64,000 bases of DNA from positions 1 to 64,000 of the forward strand of contig CALFPA010000050.1 in assembly GCA_937919825.1 (NCBI GenBank), in the 5' to 3' direction. Numbering within the stretch: position 1 is the stretch's first letter; every line of letters starts with the position of its first letter. A model generated the notes under the pieces. It saw only the letters and a list, made by a program, of their open reading frames with translations, searched no databases and was not told the origin of the DNA. Positions 9,836-18,203 of the stretch are shown here, one piece after another. The position numbers and the translations under genes are program-made. The stretch is from an uncultured Spartobacteria bacterium. Lineage in GTDB: Bacteria > Verrucomicrobiota > Verrucomicrobiia > Chthoniobacterales > Terrimicrobiaceae.

Positions 9836-10848
9836 CACTCGATGACGGCGCTGGCGTAGGTGAGACCTCCGCCGAAAACCACGAGAAGGATCGGATCGCC
9901 AATCTGGAATCGGCCCGAGCGGGCGGCTTCGTCGAGGGCGATGGCGACGGCGGCGGCGGAGGTGTTGCCGTATTTGTCGAGATTGATGTGGAACTTGTCC
10001 AAGCCCAACCTCATGCGATCGGCCATGGCTTCGATGATTCGGAGATTGGCTTGGTGGGGAATCACGCACGCGATGTCATCGGCGGTGATTCCGCAACGCT
10101 CGAGAACGACGCCCGCAGCGCGCATCATGGAGGTGACGGCCTGCTTATAAGTCTCTCGGCCATTCATGTGGAGGGTGTTGAGATTTTTCTCGATGTTTTC
10201 GGCCGTGGTCGGGCAGGCGCACCCGCCGCCGGGCATATGAAGAATGTCGGAGAGATTTCCATCACTCGCCATGTAGGTCGTCACGATGCCGCGCGAGCCC
10301 GGGCGGTGTCGGAGGATTGCCGCCCCCGCGCCGTCGCCAAAGAGGACGCAGGTGTTGCGGTCGGTCCAATTCACGATGCTGCTGAGTTTGTCGGCGCCAA
10401 TGACCAGGATCGTTTCGTTCGTTCCGGTGGCGATGAATTGGTGGGCGATCTCGAGGCAGTAGAGAAAACCCGAGCAGGCGGCGCTGACATCCATGCAGGC
10501 GGCATTTTTCGCGCCGATGAGTCTTTGGACATGGCAGGCGGTGGAGGGAAAAAAATTATCCGGCGTGACCGTGCCGACGAGAATCAGATCGATCTCTTCG
10601 GGCTTGATCCCCGCGTTTTCCATCGCGGCTTGCGCGGCCTTCGCGGCCATGTGGCTCGTGAATTCGGTGTCGGCGGCGAGGCGGCGCTCGCGGATGCCGG
10701 TGCGCTCGACGATCCATTGATCTGAAGTTTCGACCATCGATTCGAGGTCGGCATTCGTGAGCACACGGTCGGGCACATAACTGCCCGTGCCGATGATGGA
10801 GGCGGATCGGCTAAGTTTCGGCGGGATGTCGCGCAGGGACTTTTTCAT
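9832..10848 (-). CDS. fabH: Beta-ketoacyl-ACP synthase III
   Basis: 338-residue condensing enzyme that joins acetyl-CoA and malonyl-ACP to start fatty acid synthesis. The catalytic triad is in place: Cys (about 123) in DVSAACSGF, His (about 264) in VIPHQANLRI, and Asn (about 294) in KYGNTSAA. The start at 10848 (MKKSLRDIPPK) gives the normal N-terminus leading into IIGTGSYVPDRVLTN, and overlaps the end of plsX by 38 bases. Its stop overlaps the NOS start. It is the fourth gene of the classic yceD-rpmF-plsX-fabH cluster. Confidence 0.96.
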   Translation of the reverse strand: MKKSLRDIPPKLSRSASIIGTGSYVPDRVLTNADLESMVETSDQWIVERTGIRERRLAADTEFTSHMAAKAAQAAMENAGIKPEEIDLILVGTVTPDNFFPSTACHVQRLIGAKNAACMDVSAACSGFLYCLEIAHQFIATGTNETILVIGADKLSSIVNWTDRNTCVLFGDGAGAAILRHRPGSRGIVTTYMASDGNLSDILHMPGGGCACPTTAENIEKNLNTLHMNGRETYKQAVTSMMRAAGVVLERCGITADDIACVIPHQANLRIIEAMADRMRLGLDKFHINLDKYGNTSAAAVAIALDEAARSGRFQIGDPILLVVFGGGLTYASAVIEW

Positions 10849-11845
10849 GGAGTGGCTGCATCGCCTCGACGATGCGGGTGTTGATATTCTGTTCGATGGC
10901 GGTGCGAGCCGCGCGGATGGCATTGCGAAGGGCTCGGACGGAAGAATTGCCGTGGGCTTTGATGCAAATGCCGTTCACGCCAAGGAGCGGGGTGCCGCCG
11001 TATTCATCGGTGCTGGTGCGGGCCTTCACGGCGTCGAACGCACCCTTGGAAAGAAGCGCCCCAGCCATGCGGATCGGGGATTTTTTCAACTCGTCCTTGA
11101 TCCAGCCGACCATCGACTTCGCAAGGCCCTCGATGGTTTTTAAAAAAATATTTCCAGTGAATCCGTCACAAACGACGACCTCGACGGGCTTCTTAAAAAT
11201 CCCGTGTCCCTCGACATTTCCGGCGAAGGCGATCGGCGCGGATTGAAGGAGTTCGTGGCATTGAAGGCAAAATTCGGTGCCTTTGCCGGGTTCGGTGCCG
11301 ATGTTGAGCAAGCCGACGCGGGCGCGGTTCCCGCCGACGACGGCTTGATAGTAAACACTCCCCATGACGGCAAAGCCGACGATGTGTTTCGGGCTGGGGT
11401 CGATATTTGCTCCGCCATCGATGAGCAAAAAAACGCCGCCCTCGGCGGGAATCAACACGCCAAGTCCAGCGCGGTCGATGCCGGGCAGGGTGCGGAGTTT
11501 GATCGTGGCTGCAGCGACGAGCGCGCCGGTGTGACCAGCAGAAACCACCGCCGCCGCTTGGCCGTCTTTCACCAAATCCACCGCGCGGCTGATGGAGGAA
11601 TCTTTTTTTCGGCGCACGCTATCGAGACCGTTGTCGGTCATGTCCACGACTTGCGAGGCGTGGTGGAAAGAAAGGCGCGACTCGATCCCTGCAGTGTTGT
11701 GCTTGCAGAGTTCGGCGCGGATTTTTTCCTCGTCGCCAACGAGAATCAGCTCGATATCGGGAAAATCACGCAGGGCCTGAACGGCGCCCGCGACGGGATT
11801 TTGCGGGGAGAAGTCCCCTCCCATGGCGTCGAGGGCGATTTTCAT
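10811..11845 (-). CDS. plsX: Phosphate acyltransferase PlsX
   Basis: 344-residue enzyme forming acyl-phosphate from acyl-ACP, the first step of phospholipid synthesis through PlsY. It begins MKIALDAMGGDFSPQNPV, the family hallmark, and has the conserved blocks SAGHTGALVAAATI, LIDGGANIDPSP, VGLLNIGTEPGKG, and VCDGFTGNIFLK. Length is normal. It lies 24 bases after rpmF and its end overlaps fabH. The 3' part past the family core (VEAMQPLHEKVPAR) is short and unremarkable. Confidence 0.96.
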   Translation of the reverse strand: MKIALDAMGGDFSPQNPVAGAVQALRDFPDIELILVGDEEKIRAELCKHNTAGIESRLSFHHASQVVDMTDNGLDSVRRKKDSSISRAVDLVKDGQAAAVVSAGHTGALVAAATIKLRTLPGIDRAGLGVLIPAEGGVFLLIDGGANIDPSPKHIVGFAVMGSVYYQAVVGGNRARVGLLNIGTEPGKGTEFCLQCHELLQSAPIAFAGNVEGHGIFKKPVEVVVCDGFTGNIFLKTIEGLAKSMVGWIKDELKKSPIRMAGALLSKGAFDAVKARTSTDEYGGTPLLGVNGICIKAHGNSSVRALRNAIRAARTAIEQNINTRIVEAMQPLHEKVPARHPAET

Positions 11846-11869
11846 CCGGGGATAAAAGTTCCCGCGAAA

Positions 11870-12052
11870 CTATTCAGCGCCGATCGTAAGAACTTGCCGT
11901 TTATTGTAGTAACCGCAAGCAGGGCAAGCGATATGGCCGGGAACGGCCACTCCGCATTGCGGGCATTTGCTGAGTTTCGGGGCCTGCCAGCGGTTGGCCG
12001 CTTTGCGGGTGCGCAGGCGCATCTTCGAGGTTTTGCGTTTGGGAACTCCCAT
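11870..12052 (-). CDS. rpmF: 50S ribosomal protein L32
   Basis: 60-residue ribosomal protein. It starts [18 protein letters not shown] and carries the zinc-ribbon pairs CPQC and CPAC, so it is the zinc-binding (C+) form of L32. It sits between yceD and plsX, the widespread order in bacteria, six bases after the yceD stop. Confidence 0.96.
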   Translation of the reverse strand: MGVPKRKTSKMRLRTRKAANRWQAPKLSKCPQCGVAVPGHIACPACGYYNKRQVLTIGAE

Positions 12053-12058
12053 AGGTCT

Positions 12059-12523
12059 TTAATTATTTTTATTTTGCAGCTTGTCCAATGCATCCCATGC
12101 CGAATCCCGTTTTTGGGCCGGTTGCCTGTCAAAACCCGGCACGCCTTCACGCGAGGCAGGGCATTTCGGTTCTCCATTACTGTCGCACCTGGGATGCGCA
12201 GGCAGGTTGAGGTGAATATCCTCCCGCGCCAACGGGGTCAAGTCTATCAACTCGCCACTCGGCAAGTCCATCTGCAGGGAAAAGGAATCCACCACGATAT
12301 CGCGCTCGAAATTTTCCAAGCAGGACACGCATTCCATCCGAACGCGCACGGCCAGTCGACCGGTGGCGAAAAGCCCTCCGTCGCTCAATCCGACATCGAG
12401 CGAGTAGCTCAACGGAGAGACGGCCGTGACGCCCGCCTCCTCGAGGCCGAGCGGCTCCGCATTTTCCTCTCCCTCCAAATGCAGGGTGTCCCCTTCGGGA
12501 ATCTGGCGCAGGTGAAGTTTCAT
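12059..12523 (-). CDS. yceD: YceD family (DUF177) protein, linked to 23S rRNA/L32
   Basis: 154-residue protein of the DUF177/YceD family, which in other bacteria and plants is needed for 23S rRNA accumulation. The family core is seen in the middle: VRVRMECVSCLENFERDI with its CxxC, then FSLQMDLPSGELIDLTPLAREDIHLNLPAHPRC. The ATG at 12523 (MKLHLRQIPEGD) is preferred over the frame's first start at 12562. It sits directly before rpmF, as is usual for the family. Confidence 0.85.
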   Translation of the reverse strand: MKLHLRQIPEGDTLHLEGEENAEPLGLEEAGVTAVSPLSYSLDVGLSDGGLFATGRLAVRVRMECVSCLENFERDIVVDSFSLQMDLPSGELIDLTPLAREDIHLNLPAHPRCDSNGEPKCPASREGVPGFDRQPAQKRDSAWDALDKLQNKNN

Positions 12524-12574
12524 GATCAAAAATCTCTTCGAATCCTTTCCAATCTCAGCCAACGGCGACGGCGA

Positions 12575-13822
12575 TCAAAGACCTTTTTCGACGATCCTGA
12601 AAAGATCCGTGTTGTCGAGAAAGCCGTGGATTTTTTCGGAGCCCGGGCCGGTGGCGACGACCACAGCGTCCTCGGCTGTGCCAATCGCAGCGGCGCGCTT
12701 GCTCGCGGCGGGCTCGGTGGATACGGGCCCCTCTGGCGTGACGCGCGTGCCTGATTCGGGACCGGTGGACCAGGTGATCGATGGCACACCTTGCGCGTTT
12801 GTTCCCAAAAGTCCGGCGCCTTTGTCGTTTCGGAAGGGGTATCCATTCAGGCGAAGTCCCCCGACATTTCGCTTTCCGGCGACGATGATCAGCGCGTCTT
12901 CGCCCGCATAAGCTTTGGCTTCCCTCACGGCATCATCCAAGGCGAGGAGTTCGCGCAGCGTCCGCTCGCCCTCGTTTTGCGTTCCCGATTTTCCAGCGAG
13001 GGCGGCATCGACGACCAATAAATATCCGCGCTGGTTGTATTGGAGCAATTGGATCGCGTGGCGGACCATCGTGGCGAGCGAAGGTTGGGTGGCGGCCGCC
13101 GCGACTTCATCGGCAAACGCCAAGTTTCCCATGGCAAAAAGGCCAAGGGTTTTTGGGCTGTGCCAGCGCGGGGTTTGCTCGAGTTCCGTCTGCGTGAGGG
13201 CCACATCGTAGCCTCGGTCGCGCATTTCTTGGAGGAGGTCTCGTCCATCTTGACGGCGGCCGCCTTGGAGCGTCGGCAAAAAATCCGCCGCGCCACCGCC
13301 GAGAAGAATATCGATGGTGGGATTCTCCGCGAGTTGCCTGGAGATCGTCATGTAGTCGAGTGGGTCGGAAGTGGAGGCGTAAAAGGCCGCCGGCGTGGCA
13401 TCCGTGAGCGAGGCATTGGAGACAAGCCCCGTCAGGCGACCGCACCGAGTGGCGAGTTCCAGAAGATTCGGGAGTTTGGTATTTCCACTCACCACGCCAA
13501 GCGAGCCGTTGTTGCCCTTGCGGCCCGTGCCGATTGAGGTCGCCGCGGCCGCCCCATCGCAAACAGCGAAATCATTCGCGTGGGTCGTGGCGAGAGCGAG
13601 GTAGGGAAAAGACTCGAGAGCGAGGCGGTGATCGGCGCCGCCCTCGTAGTTCCGGGCCGGTGTGAGCACGGAGGGAGTCAGGTTGTCCGCTAAAAAAAGA
13701 ATCACGGCGAACGGCCGCTGCACGACCCATTTCACATAAAACACACCTCCAAGTCCGAGAAAAACGAGCAGGCAAAAAAGAGCGAGCAGCCGGTTGCGAA
13801 ATTTTTTGCTCATGGAAAACAT
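12575..13822 (-). CDS. Alkaline phosphatase homologue lacking catalytic residues
   Basis: 415-residue exported or membrane-anchored protein with the alkaline phosphatase (PhoA) fold. An N-terminal TM/signal (LLALFCLLVFLGLGGVFYV) precedes the core. Fold landmarks are clear: FLADNLTPSV, DATPAAFYAS, and the C-terminal GPGSEKIHGFLDNTDLF. But the phosphorylated Ser of the usual DSA motif is Gly here (CDGAAAATSIGTG), the usual ADH zinc site reads VAGKRN, and the E..D...H zinc block is degraded (VVDAALAGKSGTQ). I infer no phosphatase activity, perhaps a binding role. The ATG at 13822 follows a GGGGGA stretch. The frame continues to 14074 but that part overlaps tRNA-Gln on the other strand. Confidence 0.82.
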   Translation of the reverse strand: MFSMSKKFRNRLLALFCLLVFLGLGGVFYVKWVVQRPFAVILFLADNLTPSVLTPARNYEGGADHRLALESFPYLALATTHANDFAVCDGAAAATSIGTGRKGNNGSLGVVSGNTKLPNLLELATRCGRLTGLVSNASLTDATPAAFYASTSDPLDYMTISRQLAENPTIDILLGGGAADFLPTLQGGRRQDGRDLLQEMRDRGYDVALTQTELEQTPRWHSPKTLGLFAMGNLAFADEVAAAATQPSLATMVRHAIQLLQYNQRGYLLVVDAALAGKSGTQNEGERTLRELLALDDAVREAKAYAGEDALIIVAGKRNVGGLRLNGYPFRNDKGAGLLGTNAQGVPSITWSTGPESGTRVTPEGPVSTEPAASKRAAAIGTAEDAVVVATGPGSEKIHGFLDNTDLFRIVEKGL

Positions 13823-13863
13823 TTGCGTCCCCCGCGCTCCGTCGGCAATATGAATCTCCGTTT

Positions 13864-13937
13864 TGCCCTGTGGTGTAATGGTAACACAGTGCCCTTTGGA
13901 GGCATTATTCATGGTTCGAGTCCATGCGGGGCAGCCA
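13864..13937 (+). tRNA. tRNA-Gln (anticodon TTG)
   Basis: Full cloverleaf: acceptor TGCCCTG pairs with CGGGGCA (one G-T pair), D arm with AATGGTAA loop, anticodon stem GTGCC/GGCAT around loop CTTTGGA giving anticodon TTG, T arm CATGG-TTCGAGT-CCATG, discriminator G and encoded CCA. 74 bases with CCA. It is divergent from the alkaline-phosphatase homologue. Confidence 0.96.
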
Positions 13938-14198
13938 CCCAGTTCAGATCTAGCTTTTCGGGTGACTCCCTTTAAAAAATCGAAAAGCGGGAAAGAAAAA
14001 GGGAAATTTTCCACCAACTTCCATCGCTGAATATCCAAGTTCACCGATGCTTTCTGCGTGAGGTTTTCAAGCAAGCCGGCGCATCGAGAACAGTTTTTTT
14101 ATCTCCTCAAAATTTTCTTTTTCGACAACGACGCGCTTAGGACCTCTGTGAATCTATCGTGAACTCCCCTTCCTGCTCGATTAGGTTCTCCTCGCCTC

Positions 14199-14978
14199 AT
14201 GAAATTCGAGCAAACTGAGATTAATTTGAAGGGCGGGATTCATGACAAGACGCCCTCATTCCTCCAGCGGCTTTCGGTTAGGGAAGCACCGATTGGAAGC
14301 CCGGTCATGCGGCAACGCTGGAGCGACCTCCTTTTCCTGCACTGGGAGATTGAACCGAAATTCATCCAGTCCCAGTTGCCCGCTGGTCTGCATGTCGACT
14401 TGTTTGAGGGTAAGGCTTGGATCGGTATTGTGCCTTTTGCGATGGAGCGCGTGCATCCCGTAGGATTGCCGCCCTTTCCGTGGCTTTCCTGGTTTCTCGA
14501 ACTCAATGTCCGCACCTATGTTCACGACGAGTCTGGCAGGCCGGGGGTGTGGTTCTTCTCGCTTGATTGCAATCAGCCCATCGCCGTGGAAGTGGCGAGG
14601 CGCTTTTTCCACCTACCCTACAACCACGCTCGAATGCGCGCTGATTACCAGACCGGGGAAGTCATCTACTCCAGCCAGCGGAGGGGAACCGACCAAGTGT
14701 CTCGCTTTCGCTACCGGCGCCCACTTCATGCCGAGCCGGCTCGGGACCGTTCGCTTGAATGGTTTCTCGTCGAGCGATACCTCCTGTTCACAACCGATGG
14801 CATGGGGCGCATCCGCTGTGGTCGTGTTCACCACAAGCCCTATCGAATCCAGCAGGCGGATTGCCCCGAATGGACCGCCGAACCTATCCGAGAAAACGGG
14901 TTCGCAGTTCCGAGCGGCCCTCCCCTTTCAATGCTGGTTGCTGAACCCGTTGAGGTGTCGATTTACCCGCTTTCTTAA
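14199..14978 (+). CDS. DUF2071 (YqjF-like) protein
   Basis: 259-residue cytoplasmic protein of the DUF2071/YqjF family, whose function is unknown. Recognised by the opening block MRQRWSDLLFLHWEIEP, HVDLFEGKAWIGIVPF, the ELNVRTYVHDESGRPGVWFFSLD block and the FHLPYNHARMRA block. Length is usual. It stands alone between tRNA-Gln and the sigma-like gene. The preceding 14.0-14.2 kb shows nothing else that I recognise. Confidence 0.82.
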   Translation: MKFEQTEINLKGGIHDKTPSFLQRLSVREAPIGSPVMRQRWSDLLFLHWEIEPKFIQSQLPAGLHVDLFEGKAWIGIVPFAMERVHPVGLPPFPWLSWFLELNVRTYVHDESGRPGVWFFSLDCNQPIAVEVARRFFHLPYNHARMRADYQTGEVIYSSQRRGTDQVSRFRYRRPLHAEPARDRSLEWFLVERYLLFTTDGMGRIRCGRVHHKPYRIQQADCPEWTAEPIRENGFAVPSGPPLSMLVAEPVEVSIYPLS

Positions 14979-15096
14979 ACACTCAGATTTTTAAAATAAG
15001 AGGGATGCACCGAGAAAATCAAGGCGTGGTCATTGTCCACATCGGGCAATCGAGTCTTGAGCCCTGAGCGAAGTGGGGATTAATTTCGGGTTATCG

Positions 15097-15510
15097 ATGT
15101 CCCACCTCCCAAAAGATTGGCGATTTTTGCGGTCCGCTTGGCTTTTTGCGGCGATCTTGTCTGGCTCGTCCACGAAGGCCACGGAATTGCTGGATTCCGT
15201 CTTCAGGGAAATGATCACCCGTCATGATGTGGTGACCTCATGGCGACGGAGACGACTTTTTTTTGCCAAGCTTCTGAGGGAATCATCGGGCCTGCCGCGA
15301 CTGGCTGAGACGGATTTTACTGGGCCGTCCGGTCTGTTTCCTTTTCACGAACTCCAAGAGCCTGGTCGAAGCGCTCTCGTGCTTCTCTACTTCCGGTTTT
15401 TTGCCCCTGAGCAATTGGCCAATGTGATCGGACGGGCCGAGAAAGATCTGCCCGGAATTCTCGCCAACGCCAGGGCGGAACTCGCCCAAAAACTCCCTGC
15501 CTCCGCATGA
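15097..15510 (+). CDS. Divergent sigma-factor-like protein
   Basis: 137-residue basic protein, probably a highly divergent ECF-type RNA polymerase sigma factor. The first half (ATELLDSVFREMITRHDVVTSW) could match a region-2-like helix. The second half (FPFHELQEPGRSALVLLYF, then FAPEQLANVIGRAEKDL) looks like the region 4 helix-turn-helix with its typical 'R..L.L.YF...s..eiA..lg' pattern. The evidence is by pattern only. It is coupled by an ATGA overlap to a single-pass membrane protein of anti-sigma type, which supports the reading. A GTG at 15073 is an alternative start. Confidence 0.5.
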   Translation: MSHLPKDWRFLRSAWLFAAILSGSSTKATELLDSVFREMITRHDVVTSWRRRRLFFAKLLRESSGLPRLAETDFTGPSGLFPFHELQEPGRSALVLLYFRFFAPEQLANVIGRAEKDLPGILANARAELAQKLPASA

Positions 15511-16253
15511 ACCCCCGCACTGCCAGAGGGCTCCTTGCGTCTTACCTCGACGAGCCGAACGAAACCAAGTCGCCGCTGGTTCAAAAGGCCATGAAGGCGC
15601 TTGAACGCTCGCCCGAACTCCAGGCGGAGTTCGACGAACAAACCCGCATCGACGCTCGAGCGCGCAAGATTCTTGGAGCGGCGGATGTTCCTTTCGAGGT
15701 CGAGGAATCTCTAGCCTCCAAAGTCTCCGCGCTGCCAGCCGGAAGGATCAATCCTCGGGATCCCGCGATTTTGGCGGCGGGGATTGGGTTTCTCCTGCTG
15801 GTGCTCGTGCTGACCTGGAATTTTCTAGGCCGTCCGGCGGCATTTCCCCCCGACGCGGCCGAGATTGCCGAGCGGGTGATTGAATTGGAAGACGAGCCTT
15901 TGGACCCCGTCGGAGAGCCCTCCGGCGAGCTGGAGGATTGGTTTTTGATGAAGGGATTCGATGGCTTCAAGGTGCCGGAACATCTCGCGGCCAATCTCGC
16001 CGAAAGCGGGGGAATCCTAAAAATAAACAACCAGCCGGTGGCCATCGTCACGATTCCTCAACGCAATGCGCGCTTCCTTGTTTTCCCGGCCGAGCCATTC
16101 GGAATCGATCTTCCCGAGGGCGAATGGCGCTCGGCTCCGATCGATGAATTGTATGCCGCCGCGATTCGCGAAATGGACGGCATGTGTTTCATGATCCTGC
16201 GTCGCGGCAGCCTCGCCTCGGTGCAAGACTTGATCGGCGCTGCGCCGCGCTGA
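15507..16253 (+). CDS. Single-pass membrane protein, putative anti-sigma factor
   Basis: 248-residue protein with a cytosolic N-terminal part of about 85 residues (LASYLDEPNETKSPLVQKAM onward), one TM helix (ILAAGIGFLLLVLVLTWNFL, about 90-110), and an exported domain of about 140 residues containing LKINNQPVAIVTIP. The layout is that of an anti-sigma factor. No zinc HxxxCxxC motif is seen in the N-terminal part, so it is not a classic ZAS protein. It begins inside the stop of the sigma-like gene (ATGA). Function is inferred mostly from this pairing. Confidence 0.5.
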   Translation: MNPRTARGLLASYLDEPNETKSPLVQKAMKALERSPELQAEFDEQTRIDARARKILGAADVPFEVEESLASKVSALPAGRINPRDPAILAAGIGFLLLVLVLTWNFLGRPAAFPPDAAEIAERVIELEDEPLDPVGEPSGELEDWFLMKGFDGFKVPEHLAANLAESGGILKINNQPVAIVTIPQRNARFLVFPAEPFGIDLPEGEWRSAPIDELYAAAIREMDGMCFMILRRGSLASVQDLIGAAPR

Positions 16254-16270
16254 GGATTTTTTCGCGCCCG

Positions 16271-16792
16271 CTACTTGAGCGAATCCAGCGCGGCCTGAAC
16301 CTCCGCCGCATGCTTGGCGGTCTGCGCGGATTCGGCCTTCCAGACAATTTTTCCGTCTTTGATCAAAAACGACTGGCGTTTTGTGACCGGCAGCACGCCC
16401 AACATGGCAGGAACTCCAAACGCCTCGGCGACCTTGCCATCGGCGTCGGCGATGAGCGGGAAGGGGAGTTTGTAGTGATCTTGGAATTTTTTTTGTGACT
16501 CCGCCGTGTCCCGGCTCACGCCGACGATTTGCAGATTTTTGGCCTGAAGACTCTCGAACGCGTCGCGCAACGAACAAGCCTGCGCCGTGCAACCGGGCGT
16601 GTCGGCTTTGGGATAGAAGAAAACCAAAGCCGGTCCCTTCGCGTAGGCGTCGGCGAATCGAAATTCCGCGCCGTTTTCATCCAGAGCCGTGATGTCGGGG
16701 GCAGGCGAACCGACTTCCAAGGCTTTGACTTTGCCGATTAATCCGAAAAGACCCATAGTAAGAAAAACGCCGACAATTTTGTGAGTAGGCAT
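16271..16792 (-). CDS. Exported peroxiredoxin, BCP/PrxQ type
   Basis: 173-residue thiol peroxidase. The peroxidatic Cys lies in FYPKADTPGCTAQACSLRD, and a second Cys five residues later is the PrxQ-type resolving Cys. An N-terminal hydrophobic stretch (IVGVFLTMGLFGLIGKVKA) is a likely signal peptide, so it may act in the periplasm. The ATG at 16792 is preferred over the TTG at 16798. It is divergent from the TPR membrane protein. Confidence 0.88.
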   Translation of the reverse strand: MPTHKIVGVFLTMGLFGLIGKVKALEVGSPAPDITALDENGAEFRFADAYAKGPALVFFYPKADTPGCTAQACSLRDAFESLQAKNLQIVGVSRDTAESQKKFQDHYKLPFPLIADADGKVAEAFGVPAMLGVLPVTKRQSFLIKDGKIVWKAESAQTAKHAAEVQAALDSLK

Positions 16793-16847
16793 GGGCAACC
16801 CCTAAACCTCTTCAAGCTTGTTGGCAAACCGCCAGTCCAGATCCGAA

Positions 16848-18191
16848 GTGAAAAAATTCGCCTTCCTTGCCCTCTGTCTTGCCGCCGCCGTGGCCGCCGG
16901 ATCGGGGAGTTTTTTCGACCACGCCGAAACCATGCAGCGCGCCGCCTCGGGATTCGCCGCGCGTCATGGTCTGGTGGAGGCGGGGTTGCGCGACAAACTC
17001 GTGGCACTCGCTTACGTGTCGGGCGGCTGGACGGCCGCTGATGTGCTCCGTGGCTTGGGAACTGCCGTGCCGGTTTTTCTCTCGTTGCTCCTCGCGTCCA
17101 CACTGGTCTTGCGGCTTCCATGGAATTTGGTGCGACGCGGACGCCGATTGATTCCACTGCTGGCGTTGGGAGTTTTTGCGTGGGGTGCGTGGAATGGTTT
17201 TTCGGTTTGGCATCATGGAATCCACGAGCCGCGCCTGCTCGTGCCGTCCGAGCTTTTGGGCAAGGCCTCAAAAATCCAGGGCCACATTTTTTTCAGCCCG
17301 AACGCCCTTTTCCTCGCGCCACTTTTCGCGCCGGAAAAAATCACACCCAATTCCTCCCTCGCCGAATCCGCGCGCTTGTCCGCTTTTCCCGCCGAGTGGC
17401 GCGCGGAGGATCGGAAGTCTCCCTTCTCTGCCGCTTTAATCACTGGCCAACTCGCGCCATCCAATCCGCTTTTGGAAATGCTCTCGGCCTTGCCTGGTTG
17501 GCGTCTGGCGGCTGCCGACAACCACGGGGTTCTTTTTGTGCGCGGCGGCAGGGGCATGGAGGAGCCAACTGTTGAGTCCGCCCAAATCCTCTTCCCGAAT
17601 CCTGCGGATCGGGCCGTCTATCTCGCCCAGTCCGCCTTGATTCTTGAGGCCGTTCAGCGTTCCGAATCCGCCGGGAAACTCATGAGCCATGCGCTCGAAC
17701 TCGATCCCGACAATCCGCATGTTCTTTTGTGCTCCGCCAGTTTGGCCACGGGGGAGGGCCGGTGGAGCGCCGCCCGCGATGCAGCCAAGAAGGTTCTCAA
17801 AATCACGCCGCACTCCGCGACGGCATCCTATCTTCTCGCGCTGGCGATGTTCGAATCCGGGGCGGTTTCCAAAGCCTCTGCTGAGATTGCCTCCCTCGCC
17901 GCGCGTCATCCGAACGATTCCCAAATCCTCCGGCTCCAAGCGCGCATTGCCAGCGCCGAAAACGACCCCGCCACCGAGGTCGAGGCACTGGGAAAACTCC
18001 TCGCCCTCTCCAAAAAACGCCAACTGCCTACCGGCAACCTCCACCTGCTCTTGGGCCAAGCTTGGGCGAAACATGGTTTCCCCAACCAAGCGCTGGAAAA
18101 TTACCAAGCCGCCCTCCAAGAAAATCCTCCCCCCGAATTAAAAACCCGGATCGAGGAGGCGATGGCCACAATCCGTCAGCGCACGCGCTGA
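16848..18191 (+). CDS. Membrane protein with C-terminal TPR repeats
   Basis: 447-residue protein. An N-terminal hydrophobic segment (KKFAFLALCLAAAVAAGSG) and two further TM helices (AVPVFLSLLLASTLVL; LIPLLALGVFAWGAWNGF) place it in the membrane. The middle holds a soluble domain with ETMQ..A-type helices, and the C-terminal 180 residues are TPR-like helical pairs (ALELDPDNPHVLLCSASLA, then AKKVLKITPHSATASYLLAL). The GTG at 16848 is likely the start. A TTG at 16818 is also in frame. I do not recognise a specific family. It probably scaffolds other proteins. Confidence 0.7.
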   Translation: MKKFAFLALCLAAAVAAGSGSFFDHAETMQRAASGFAARHGLVEAGLRDKLVALAYVSGGWTAADVLRGLGTAVPVFLSLLLASTLVLRLPWNLVRRGRRLIPLLALGVFAWGAWNGFSVWHHGIHEPRLLVPSELLGKASKIQGHIFFSPNALFLAPLFAPEKITPNSSLAESARLSAFPAEWRAEDRKSPFSAALITGQLAPSNPLLEMLSALPGWRLAAADNHGVLFVRGGRGMEEPTVESAQILFPNPADRAVYLAQSALILEAVQRSESAGKLMSHALELDPDNPHVLLCSASLATGEGRWSAARDAAKKVLKITPHSATASYLLALAMFESGAVSKASAEIASLAARHPNDSQILRLQARIASAENDPATEVEALGKLLALSKKRQLPTGNLHLLLGQAWAKHGFPNQALENYQAALQENPPPELKTRIEEAMATIRQRTR

Positions 18192-18203
18192 GGTTTCTCT
18201 GGC

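Noticed and set aside
9836-10069. Longer NOS start inside fabH
   Set aside because: The additional residues are arginine-rich out-of-frame fabH sequence. The GTG at 9835 gives the normal NOS length and the usual overlap.
13823-14074. N-terminal extension of the alkaline-phosphatase homologue
   Set aside because: It would run through tRNA-Gln on the opposite strand. The ATG at 13822 with its membrane anchor is a better start.
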